The notes under the pieces: generated by a model
Databases searched by the model: none
Seen by the model: the letters and a program-made list of their open reading frames with translations, nothing else
Told to the model about the DNA's origin: nothing
Assembly (NCBI GenBank): GCA_046153685.1
Contig: JBJXGH010000160.1
Location: 1-15,186, forward strand
Source: CAMAPP01 sp046153685
Lineage (GTDB): Bacteria > Pseudomonadota > Alphaproteobacteria > CADEGL01
Length of the DNA stretch: 15,186 bases
Direction of reading: 5' to 3'
Shown: piece after piece, positions 7,248 through 14,280 of the stretch
How positions within the stretch are numbered: the stretch's first letter is position 1
How the letters are laid out: every line of letters begins with the position of its first letter
Translations under genes and position numbers: made by a program

Positions 7248-8674
7248 GCGCGCCGGAACCCCTGCCCCCGACCGGCCCGGATGGAAGCGCCGCGCCCCAA
7301 AAGGGCCTGCGGTCGCTGCTGCCCGTGCCGCGTCTGCCCAGTCTGCCGCCCATTCTGCCGCGTAGCGATTACGCCGATTTCCTGCCCGAGATCGAATCGA
7401 TCTCGGCGCGCGAGCATTCGCCGCTCGCCAAACTATTGGTCATGGTGCTTGCTGTTCTGACCGTCGTCGTGATCGCCTGGGCCGCGATCGGCGAAGTCGA
7501 CAAAGTGGCCACCGCCAACGCCCAAGTCCGGCCCTTCAGCCGCGTGAAGATCATCAATCACGTCGATGGCGGCACGGTGAGGACGCTCAACGTGCGCGAG
7601 GGCAGCGCCGTGCGCGAGGGCGATATCTTGGTCGAGCTCGACCCGACACTCGTCATTCAAGAATTGGCAAAAGCCGAAAACGACTATCTGACTCGCGCCG
7701 CGGAAACCATTCGCCTGACCGCCGAAGTGACTGGCGTCGCGCTCGCCTTCACCCCCGACATCGAAGCCGCCCGGCCCGACCTGGTGGCAAGCCAGACCCG
7801 CCTTTATCGCGAACGCCAAGCAGGCCTCGCTTCGCGCCGCGGCGCGGCCGACGACGTCATGCGCCAGAAGCGCAGCGAGGCCGGTGGCCTCGTCGAGCAA
7901 CTCGCCAAGATCAAGGAAGGTTTCACCGTTCTGGTCGAACAGGAACGCGCGACGTCCAGCCTGTCGGACAAGGGCTAGTTTCCCAAGCGCCGGTATCTCT
8001 CGATCAAGCGCCAGGTGACCGAGGCCGAGGGCCAGATGGCGCAGATGTCGGCGCAGCTCACCACCGTGCAATCTCAGCTCGCCGAGGCGCTCAATCGGCG
8101 CAATTCGGTCGATCAGGACGCGGCGGCGGAATCCCTCGACAAACTCATGGTCGCCCGCCGAGAACGCGACGTTGCCGACCGTGTCATGCAGCAGCAGACG
8201 TCGCGCCTGTCCAACATGGTATTGCGCGCGCCCGTGAATGGCATCGTACAAAAACTCGCGGTGGCCGCGGTGGGACAATCGGTGCGCCCCGGCGATCCGA
8301 TCATGAACATCGTGCCCATCGGCGATTCCCTCGTCATCGAGGCGCAAGTCACCAATCAGGACATCGGCTACATCGCCGTGGGCCAAGCGGCGAAGGTCAA
8401 GATCACGACCTACGATTACGTCCGCCACGGCACGCTCGACGGCGTTGTCGAGCAGATTTCGGCCGACGCGGTCGAGGATCCGAAGACCCGCGACTATCTA
8501 TTTCCCGTGATCGTACGCACGAGCCGTACCTATCTCGGCGACAAGCCGGGGCAATTGCCGGTCCAGCCCGGCATGGCCGCCGAAGTCGATTTCAAGATCG
8601 GCCGACGAACCGTCCTGTCCTACCTGACCGACCGGATGCAAAGCACGACCAGCAACGCCTTCAAGGAACGTTGA
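7244..8674 (+). pseudogene. HlyD-family adaptor of type I secretion, interrupted by in-frame TAG
   Basis: The frame encodes a 476-codon HlyD-type membrane fusion protein, of normal length for the family, but has an amber stop at 7976-7978. Before the stop come a Pro-rich cytoplasmic segment, one transmembrane helix (about residues 63-83, LAKLLVMVLAVLTVVVIAWA), the first lipoyl half (INHVDGGTVRTLNVREGSAV) and the first coiled-coil arm. After the stop, in the same frame, come the second arm (RRYLSIKRQVTEAEGQMAQM), the second lipoyl half (LRAPVNGIVQKLAV) and the beta-barrel end (PGMAAEVDFKIGRRTVLSYL). The stop replaces one codon in SDKG-x-FPKRR, where relatives have Tyr, Leu or similar; TAC, TAT or TTG is one base away. 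No shift of frame occurs, so a point mutation, sequencing error or amber readthrough explains it. A GTG at 8015 is unlikely to restart a working protein. The gene is coupled to the ABC gene by ATGA. Confidence 0.88.
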
Positions 8675-8930
8675 TCACGAAACCGCGCGCGAGCAAGACC
8701 TCGAGCGCGGCGGCCACGTCACGGTCCAATTCATCCGCGGGACGATCGGGAAAGGCGGCGCGCACAGTTGCCTGCGCTTCGGCAAGCGTCGCCGGCACAT
8801 GGACGATGCGCCAGAGGCCTGAAGCAAGCGCGTTTAAATAGAACACCTCCTCGCTGTCCGGATCGACGAGAAAGATATCGCCGTCAACATCGGTCGCACT
8901 CACCCCCGGACGCTGGAGGTAGCGAATCAT
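8661..8930 (-). CDS. PqqD-like protein (HPr-kinase-associated type)
   Basis: This is an 89-residue protein of the PqqD family (PF05402), small winged-helix-like proteins that bind peptides in RiPP pathways or occur as uncharacterised partners of kinase-like proteins. Visible family features are the GDIFLVDPDSEEVFYLNALA strand-turn with LN at 32-33, Trp40, and the helical C-terminal half ending LEVLLARGFVINV. The start ATG overlaps the stop of the kinase gene as ATGA (8927-8930), so the two proteins are made together. Its 3' end overlaps the end of the HlyD gene on the other strand by 14 nt. No radical SAM enzyme, PqqA-like peptide or lasso cyclase is visible, so PQQ synthesis is not supported. 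A role together with the kinase is inferred; its ligand is unknown. Confidence 0.8.
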   Translation of the reverse strand: MIRYLQRPGVSATDVDGDIFLVDPDSEEVFYLNALASGLWRIVHVPATLAEAQATVRAAFPDRPADELDRDVAAALEVLLARGFVINVP

Positions 8931-9823
8931 GCCGGCCCGCCATAGGCGCCAAGAGCCGCCGCCGCCCCCGCCAGGCTCGATTCGAACACCAGATTGCGGC
9001 ACGGCACCGCCGTCGCGAGCGCGGCCATGCGCTCGACCAGCGCGGACACCGCAAATCCTGGCGCGAAGGCGTGGCGCACCAGCGCCTGGGTCATTTCGGC
9101 GCGCGAGGCCGTGCCCAATGTCGCGAGCACGCCAGGCGCGCGCGTCACGGCGATCAGAGCCGCGATCTTGCGCGCCTCGCCGAACGAGGCCGCTTCGGTT
9201 GCATCGAGATCGAGCCGGACGATATCTCCCGGCTCGGCCGTGGCGCGAGCTGCGACGTATCGGTGAAATGAGGCGCCGGCATCGGGCGGGATGGGTAGGC
9301 GCAATTTGGCCTTGAGGCCAAGCGCGCGACCGTGCGGCGTTTGACCGAGCTCGACCAAGATCAAGTCGTCGCCGAAAAACCGCGCGCCTAGCGCGGCGGC
9401 GTGCACGCCAAGGCTGCTCTTGCCGGCGAATGACGGGCCGACAAACACCAGCAGTCCCGCCGCGGACTGCACGGCCGAGGCATGCAGACAGACGCTGTCC
9501 TCGCGGCCGAACAGAAGCGCGCCGACCACCGCGCCGACGAGTGCGTGAGCGGCTTCCGCTGCCGATGGACAGGCGATCGAAGCCGTTCCGGGGCAGGGCA
9601 CGGCGTACCCACTGGCGGTGCGGCGAACCACGAGCTCCGGCGCGCCCATGTCCGGACTTTCGCGCGAGAGAACTTCGACCGGCCAATCGGCAAGCATGAG
9701 CATGAACGCCTCGATCACCTCGGCCGATGCGGCCAGGGCAATGGGCGCGCGCAAACCCTCGACCAATAGATGTACGGCGTCGGGCTCGGGTGCGGTTGGG
9801 AGATGATCGGCGGCGTCGTTCAT
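8927..9823 (-). CDS. HPr kinase-like (HprK-related) ATPase
   Basis: This 298-residue protein resembles the C-terminal kinase domain of HPr kinase/phosphorylase (PF07475). Visible motifs are LHASAV (113-118) before the P-loop, Walker A GPSFAGKSS (129-137), and the acidic pair GARFFGDDLILVE (Asp152-Asp153) at the Walker B-like position. The N-terminal 100 residues are variable and not assigned. Proteins of this kind are annotated as HprK-related kinases in TIGRFAM-style 'HPr-rel' systems and are regularly paired with a PqqD-like protein, as here. True HprK phosphorylates a Ser of HPr; no HPr gene is in the window, so the target is unknown. It is the first gene of a coupled pair and is divergent from the ABC-2 exporter with a gap near 126 nt. 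The upstream sequence has no strong Shine-Dalgarno. Confidence 0.78.
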   Translation of the reverse strand: MNDAADHLPTAPEPDAVHLLVEGLRAPIALAASAEVIEAFMLMLADWPVEVLSRESPDMGAPELVVRRTASGYAVPCPGTASIACPSAAEAAHALVGAVVGALLFGREDSVCLHASAVQSAAGLLVFVGPSFAGKSSLGVHAAALGARFFGDDLILVELGQTPHGRALGLKAKLRLPIPPDAGASFHRYVAARATAEPGDIVRLDLDATEAASFGEARKIAALIAVTRAPGVLATLGTASRAEMTQALVRHAFAPGFAVSALVERMAALATAVPCRNLVFESSLAGAAAALGAYGGPA

Positions 9824-9949
9824 CGCGGCAGATTGCCATACGCGGCACGGTCATGCATCCGTACGCGCCCGGCCCCGCGCGAGATCCGTCGCCGCGCCGA
9901 ATTCGCCAATATGCTGGCCCAAACGCGCGCTTTTGCCCATCATGCCCCC

Positions 9950-10693
9950 ATGGTCGAACCGGCAATCCGCGCAACGTCCCTGTCCAAGCGTTACAGCTCC
10001 GTCCTCGCAGTCGATGATCTCGACTTCGAGGTGCGCCAGGGCATGATCGTCGCCCTGCTCGGCGGCAACGGCGCGGGCAAGACGACGACACTCGCCATGC
10101 TCATGGGCCTAGTCAAGCCAAGCGCGGGCAAGGTTTGCTGTCTCGGCGTGGACATGGCGGGGGACCGCTACCGGGCGCTGCCGCGCATGAATTTTTCCTC
10201 GCCCTATGTAGAACTGCCGCGCGCCTTGACGGTCGCGGAGAATCTAACGGTCTTCGCCCGGCTTTACGGCATCCCCGAGCGCGCATCGCGCATCGCGCGT
10301 CTTGCGCGGGAACTCGATTTCGAGCGCTTCCTGAAGCGCCCCACGGGCAGCCTGTCGGCAGGCGAGAAAACGCGCGTGTCGCTCGCCAAGGCGCTGCTCA
10401 ACCGGCCGGACCTTCTGTTGCTCGACGAGCCCACGGCCTCGCTCGACCCAGACGCCGCGGATTGGGTGCGCGGCTATCTCGACAGCTATCGGCGCGAAAG
10501 CGGCGCGACGCTCCTCATGGCCTCGCACAACATGGTCGAGGTCGAGCGGCTGTGCGACGAGGTCATGATCATGCGCACGGGTCGCATCGTCGATCGCGGT
10601 CCGCCCGGCGATCTCATCCTCCGCTTCGGGCGCGAAACGCTCGAAGAGGTTTATCTCGACATCGCGCGCAAGCGCGGGCGCGCGGCGCAGTGA
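9950..10693 (+). CDS. ABC-2 type exporter, ATP-binding subunit
   Basis: This is a stand-alone cytoplasmic ATPase subunit that should drive the permease encoded just downstream. From ATG 9950 it has 247 residues: Walker A GGNGAGKT (38-45), signature LSAGEK (135-140), Walker B LLLLDEPTASLD (155-166) and switch His193 in MASHN. The usual Q-loop Gln is not obvious; the site reads RMNFSSPYVELP, which I recall as typical of one subfamily of ABC-2 ATPases. The frame stays open to 9770 and an ATG at 9911 is also possible, but 9950 puts the conserved start of the fold (IRATSLSKRY) at the N-terminus as in relatives. No good Shine-Dalgarno supports any choice. The stop overlaps the possible GTG start of the permease (GTGA, 10690-10693). 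The substrate (drug, polysaccharide or lipid) cannot be told from sequence. Confidence 0.88.
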   Translation: MVEPAIRATSLSKRYSSVLAVDDLDFEVRQGMIVALLGGNGAGKTTTLAMLMGLVKPSAGKVCCLGVDMAGDRYRALPRMNFSSPYVELPRALTVAENLTVFARLYGIPERASRIARLARELDFERFLKRPTGSLSAGEKTRVSLAKALLNRPDLLLLDEPTASLDPDAADWVRGYLDSYRRESGATLLMASHNMVEVERLCDEVMIMRTGRIVDRGPPGDLILRFGRETLEEVYLDIARKRGRAAQ

Positions 10694-10695
10694 CG

Positions 10696-11505
10696 ATGGG
10701 TACCTCGCTCGCACGTTCGGCCAATCGCATCGTCGCGATGGTGCTGCGCCACGTCTATATTTTGCGCCGCTCCTGGCCGCGCCTGCTCGAACTCATGTAT
10801 TGGCCGATCGTGCAGGTCTTGCTCTGGGGCTTCATGACGCAATTCCTGATGACCAATAGCACGTGGGTGGCACAGGCGAGCGGCGTTCTGCTTGCGGGTG
10901 TGTTGCTGTGGGACGTTTTGTTTCGCAGCCAACTAGGCGTGACGATTTCATTTCTCGAAGAATTGTGGTCGCGCAATCTCGGCCATTTGTTCATGAGCCC
11001 GCTGAGGCCGCACGAGCTATGCCTGTCGCTCATGCTGATAGGCGCGATTCGCACGCTGATCGGCATCGTCCCGGCGGCGCTGCTCGCGATCCCGCTCTAT
11101 CACTACTCCATCTTCACCATGGGCCTGCCGCTGCTCGCCTATTTCTCGCTGCTGCTGGTTTTCGGCTGGGCCATTGGCATAGCCATCACGGCCATTCTGT
11201 TGCGCTGGGGTCTGGCGGCGGAAAATCTCGCCTGGCTCATGGTGTTCGCGCTTGCGCCGATATCGGGCGTTTACTATCCGATCGACGTCCTGCCAGCCTG
11301 GCTGCGGCCGGTTGCCTGGGCGCTGCCCTCGTCCCATGTTTTCGAGGGCATGCGCGACGTGCTGTTTCACGGCACGTTCCGCACCGATCTGTTCGCGACC
11401 GCCGTCGCGCTCGATCTCGTTTACATGGCGCTGGCGGCGCTGCTGTTCCTATGGAGTTTCAGGGTCGCGCGGCGCGAGGGCTTGCTGCTGCGCACCGGCG
11501 AGTAA
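10696..11505 (+). CDS. ABC-2 type exporter, permease subunit
   Basis: This is a 269-residue inner-membrane permease of the ABC-2 family. About six hydrophobic segments are visible, beginning near LLELMYWPIVQVLLWGFM and ending with LVYMALAALLFLWSF. Family signatures include the coupling-helix region EELWSRNLGHLFMSPLRPHE and the late periplasmic-side motif GVYYPIDVLPAWLRPVAWAL followed by PSSHVFEGMRDVLF, as in NodJ-like permeases. It directly follows the ATPase gene: ATG 10696 is 2 nt after its stop, or GTG 10690 overlaps it as GTGA. The two form a complete exporter core (one ATPase, one permease, each acting as a dimer). The convergent cobT gene ends 37 nt downstream. Confidence 0.87.
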   Translation: MGTSLARSANRIVAMVLRHVYILRRSWPRLLELMYWPIVQVLLWGFMTQFLMTNSTWVAQASGVLLAGVLLWDVLFRSQLGVTISFLEELWSRNLGHLFMSPLRPHELCLSLMLIGAIRTLIGIVPAALLAIPLYHYSIFTMGLPLLAYFSLLLVFGWAIGIAITAILLRWGLAAENLAWLMVFALAPISGVYYPIDVLPAWLRPVAWALPSSHVFEGMRDVLFHGTFRTDLFATAVALDLVYMALAALLFLWSFRVARREGLLLRTGE

Positions 11506-11510
11506 GGCTC

Positions 11511-11542
11511 CTTCCCGGAAGCGGCCCCGGCGCGGCCGCGCC
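11511..11542. terminator. GC-rich palindromes between convergent genes
   Basis: CTTCC-C-GGAAG (11511-11521) and the perfect 14-nt palindrome GGCGCGGCCGCGCC (11529-11542) fill almost the whole 37-nt gap between the convergent permease and cobT genes. They could form hairpins on both transcripts, but no T-run follows on either side, so this is only a possible bidirectional terminator. Such palindromes also arise by chance in very GC-rich DNA. Confidence 0.25.
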
Positions 11543-12559
11543 TCAATCGACAGCGCCGCTCACCCCCGCCTCGGCGAAGGTCGCCATGCCGGTGTGGCAC
11601 GCCACGGCCGCGCGCAAGGCGCCAAGCGCGAGCACCGCCCCCGTCGCCTCGCCCAAGCGCATGTCGAGATCGAGCACCGCCCGCTTGCCGAGATGCCTGA
11701 GCAGGCGTTCGTGTCCGGGTTCGCTCGAACGGTGACCGACCGCGCAGTGGTCTAGCGCGTCGTGCCGCATCGACCAAGCGATCGCGGCGGCGGCGGTCGC
11801 GGCGAAGCCGTCTAGCACGATGGGAATGCGCGCCATGCGCGCAGCCAGCACCGCGCCGAGAATTGCCGCGAGCTCGTGCCCGCCCAGGCAGCGGAGCACG
11901 TCGAGGCCGTCGCGGCAGACGTCGCGATGACGCTCGACGCCGGTGGCGACCGCGGCGCGCTTGCGCGCGAGCGCCGCGCCCGAGACGCCCGTGCCCGGCC
12001 CGGTCCAATCCTCGGCCGTGCCGCCGAACAGTGCATGACACAGCGCGGCGGCGGAGGTGGTGTTGGCAATGCCCATTTCGCCCAAGCACAGCACGTCGAT
12101 GCCTGGCTCGACCGCCATCATGCCGTAGGCGATGGCGCGCGCGCATTCGCCCTCGTCCATGGCGGGCGCGGACGTGAAATCGGCCGTCGGCCGCTCCAGC
12201 GCCATTTCGTACACGCGCAAATCGGCGTCGAAGAGCTTGCAAAGCTGGTTCACCGCCGCGCCGCCGGCGATGTAATTGCGCACCATCTGGCCGGTGACTT
12301 CGACCGGATAGGCGCTCACGCCCCTGGCGGCGATACCGTGATTGCCCGCGAACACCGCGACACGCGGCCGATCCAGGCGCGGCGGCGCGCGGCCCTGCCA
12401 ACGCGCGAGCCAGCCGACGAGTTCCTCGAGGCGGCCGAGTGCGCCCGCGGGTTTGATCAGCTGCGCCTCGCGCGCGGCCACCTCCGCCGCGGCCGCGTCG
12501 TCGCCGCCTGGCAGCTCCGCGAACAGCGCGCGCACCTCATCGAGGTGCGCCGGAATCAT
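11543..12559 (-). CDS. cobT: Nicotinate-nucleotide--dimethylbenzimidazole phosphoribosyltransferase
   Basis: CobT moves phosphoribose from nicotinate mononucleotide to 5,6-dimethylbenzimidazole, giving alpha-ribazole 5'-phosphate for the lower ligand of cobalamin. The 338-residue length fits the family (PF02277). Visible motifs are KPAGALGRLEEL (36-47), VFAGNHGIAARGVSAYP, GEMGIANTTSA (160-170), GHRSSEPGH (275-283), RLGEATGA (301-308) and CHTGMATFAEAGVS near the C-terminus. Glu161 and Glu304 sit at the places of S. enterica Glu174 and Glu317, the latter the general base, with the same 143-residue spacing. The ATG overlaps the stop of the cyclase-family gene as ATGA (12556-12559), so translation is coupled. 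It belongs with cobS, cobC and cobU in the divergent operon. In the P. denitrificans naming this enzyme is CobU. Confidence 0.96.
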   Translation of the reverse strand: MIPAHLDEVRALFAELPGGDDAAAAEVAAREAQLIKPAGALGRLEELVGWLARWQGRAPPRLDRPRVAVFAGNHGIAARGVSAYPVEVTGQMVRNYIAGGAAVNQLCKLFDADLRVYEMALERPTADFTSAPAMDEGECARAIAYGMMAVEPGIDVLCLGEMGIANTTSAAALCHALFGGTAEDWTGPGTGVSGAALARKRAAVATGVERHRDVCRDGLDVLRCLGGHELAAILGAVLAARMARIPIVLDGFAATAAAAIAWSMRHDALDHCAVGHRSSEPGHERLLRHLGKRAVLDLDMRLGEATGAVLALGALRAAVACHTGMATFAEAGVSGAVD

Positions 12560-13230
12560 GCGCCGAGCAATTCGGCGAAGGCGCGAACGGGAAAAGACGA
12601 TGCACCCTTCACGCGCAACGGAATGGCGAAGAAGCGAAAATCCCGGCCGCGCAAGCGGTCGAGGCCGACGAGATTTTCGACGATGAAGACCTCGGCGCGC
12701 AGCAATCGTGTGTGTGCCGGGCGCGCGGGATCGCGGTTGTCATCGGGGCTGCGATTGTCCACGCCCACAAGGCGCGCGCCCGAAGCAATCAAGACATCGA
12801 CCGCTTCGGTGGACACGAAGGGCGGCGATTCGTCGTAGGCCTTCTCGCCATAGTGCGGCGCGCGGCCGAAATCGAACAGCACCGCGCGGCCCTTGAGCGT
12901 GGAAGCGGACGGCAGGTCCTCGGGCCGCACGGCGCCGAAGGGCCGCGCGCCCAGCGCGCGGCAATCGATATAAAGGCCCGGAAGAACCAATTCCTCGATG
13001 CCGATGGCACCGATATCCCGGCCCTCGGGGTCGCGGGTATAGGGGGCATCGATGTAAGTGCCGACGGGCACCTGAAACGCGACCTCGGAAATTTCGAAGC
13101 TCGCCTGCCCGCCCAAGGCCTTGGCGCTATCCTCGCGGGTTGAGAACGGCCGAACTCGCACGCAATAGCGCGGATTGATCCCGGCCATGCCGTCGGATAT
13201 CTCGCGGCTCAGTTCGACCAAACGACCCAT
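12556..13230 (-). CDS. Cyclase-family (PF04199) protein lacking the HxGTHxD histidines
   Basis: This is a 224-residue protein of the cyclase/kynurenine formamidase-like fold. The start ATG 13230 has an excellent Shine-Dalgarno, GGAGG, 5 nt away; the frame is open further upstream (to 13437) but that part is GC-rich and not conserved in style. The family metal motif HxGTHxDxPxH appears as PVGTYIDAPYT (55-65), so His-to-Pro, His-to-Tyr and His-to-Thr changes remove the usual ligands, while Asp61 remains. The C-terminal H173 and E185 (HTRLLRAEVFIVENL) keep the 12-residue spacing seen in KynB. I recall subfamilies with GTYxD at this site, so a different or metal-free activity is possible. It is coupled to cobT by ATGA and faces cobS, so a link to cobalamin or its lower ligand is possible but only inferred. 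The reaction is unknown. Confidence 0.8.
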   Translation of the reverse strand: MGRLVELSREISDGMAGINPRYCVRVRPFSTREDSAKALGGQASFEISEVAFQVPVGTYIDAPYTRDPEGRDIGAIGIEELVLPGLYIDCRALGARPFGAVRPEDLPSASTLKGRAVLFDFGRAPHYGEKAYDESPPFVSTEAVDVLIASGARLVGVDNRSPDDNRDPARPAHTRLLRAEVFIVENLVGLDRLRGRDFRFFAIPLRVKGASSFPVRAFAELLGA

Positions 13231-13235
13231 CTCCG

Positions 13236-13240
13236 CCTCC
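13236..13240 (-). promoter_or_regulatory. Ribosome binding site deciding the cyclase-family start
   Basis: On the minus strand GGAGG lies 5 nt before ATG 13230, within a purine-rich run. The in-frame upstream ATG codons at 13251, 13290 and 13437 have no comparable site. This fixes the likely start and leaves a 217-nt divergent gap to cobS. Confidence 0.7.
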
Positions 13241-13447
13241 CCCAAGCCCATCCGCGTGCCGAAGCCACCCCATGTCTCGAAGGCCCCCATGTTCCCGAGA
13301 CGCACTGTCCTATAACGTGGCCGCGATCGGGGCCAGCGGATTCGCCCCGGCCATGGCACACATTGGCGCAGCACCGCCCGAACCCCGCCGCGCGCGAATC
13401 CACGCACGGGATACGACGCCCGATACAACAGGGACAACCGTCAAAAC

Positions 13448-14263
13448 ATGAGAGATTCGACCCCGATTTTCCCGTCCGCCGGTCGCTGGGCCGATTGGCG
13501 AAGCGATTTTTCCGCGGCGCTCGGCTTTCTCACGCGCGCGCCGCTTTTGCCGCGCGGCGCGACTGGCGGCATGGGCGAAGCGGACATGGACTTGGCGCGC
13601 GCCATGCGCGCCTTTCCGATCGTCGGGGCGCTTATCGGTCTGGCCTCGGCGCTTGTCTATGTCCTGGCCTATGCCGTCGGACTGCCGCCGCTGGCCGCGG
13701 CGCTTCTTGCGCTCGCGTCGGGAGCGTTGGCAACCGGCGCCTTGCACGAGGATGGCCTGGCCGATTTGGCCGACGGCCTCGCGGGCGGAAACACGGCGCA
13801 AGAACGTCTCGCCATCATGGCCGATAGCCGCATCGGCGCGGCTGGGACCTTGGCGCTCATCTTCGGCATCGCCTTGAAGGCCGCGGCGCTGTCCGCGCTT
13901 GCTACGCCCGGCGTCGTCGCCGCGGCGTTGATAGCGTCGGGGGCCGGATCGCGCGCGATCTTTCCCGCGATCCTGCGCCGGCTCGAACCCGCCCGCCCGG
14001 ACGGGCTTTCGGCCGCCATCGGCGTGCCCGGCGCGGACGTGAACGCGACCGCCATCGCCATTGGCTGCGCCATCGTGGCGGTTTGCCTTGGATTGACGAC
14101 GGGGATTTCGGTCGCCCTTGGCTGCGCGCTTCTGGTTTTCGCAATCGCGGCGATCGCCCAAAGTAAAATTGGCGGCCATACCGGCGACGTGCTCGGCGCG
14201 GCGCAACAACTGGCCGAAATCGTCATTCTATTGGTCGCCGCCGCCGCGCTCGGCGCGGCGTGA
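13448..14263 (+). CDS. cobS: Adenosylcobinamide-GDP ribazoletransferase (cobalamin synthase)
   Basis: CobS is the inner-membrane enzyme that joins adenosylcobinamide-GDP to alpha-ribazole (or its phosphate), closing the nucleotide loop of cobalamin. The 271-residue protein has the family (PF02654) motifs HEDGLADLADG (100-110), MADSRIGAAG (124-133) and GGHTGDVLGAAQQLAEI (242-258), set among several Ala/Leu-rich membrane helices. An N-terminal FLTRAP motif (27-32) is also typical. ATG 13448 has only a weak purine stretch upstream. It is the first gene of a rightward operon followed by cobC and cobU and is divergent from the cyclase-cobT pair. I looked for a cobalamin riboswitch in the 217-nt leader and did not recognise one. 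Confidence 0.96.
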   Translation: MRDSTPIFPSAGRWADWRSDFSAALGFLTRAPLLPRGATGGMGEADMDLARAMRAFPIVGALIGLASALVYVLAYAVGLPPLAAALLALASGALATGALHEDGLADLADGLAGGNTAQERLAIMADSRIGAAGTLALIFGIALKAAALSALATPGVVAAALIASGAGSRAIFPAILRRLEPARPDGLSAAIGVPGADVNATAIAIGCAIVAVCLGLTTGISVALGCALLVFAIAAIAQSKIGGHTGDVLGAAQQLAEIVILLVAAAALGAA

Positions 14264-14269
14264 TGATGC

Positions 14270-14276
14270 AAGGTGG
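14270..14276 (+). promoter_or_regulatory. Ribosome binding site deciding the cobC start
   Basis: AAGGTGG lies 4 nt before ATG 14281. It favours this start over GTG 14260, ATG 14263 and ATG 14266, which overlap or abut the cobS stop and lack a Shine-Dalgarno. Confidence 0.55.
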
Positions 14277-14280
14277 CGCG

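Noticed and set aside
8015..8674. A separate, functional gene starting at GTG 8015 after the HlyD stop.
   Set aside because: It would lack the membrane anchor, first lipoyl half and first coiled-coil arm, and there is no ribosome site; the in-frame continuation is better explained as the rest of one broken gene.
8661..8930. Assignment as pqqD of a pyrroloquinoline quinone operon.
   Set aside because: No pqqA, pqqB, pqqC or pqqE is present, and the coupled neighbour is an HprK-like kinase.
8931..10091. Extension of the PqqD-like frame upstream to 10091 (476 codons).
   Set aside because: The extra part is Arg-rich and overlaps the kinase gene in another frame. The PqqD fold begins exactly at ATG 8930, which overlaps the kinase stop.
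13231..13447. A cobalamin riboswitch upstream of cobS or of the cyclase-cobT pair.
   Set aside because: I could not find a convincing B12 box or the conserved core on either strand. A covariance-model search with Rfam RF00174 would decide.
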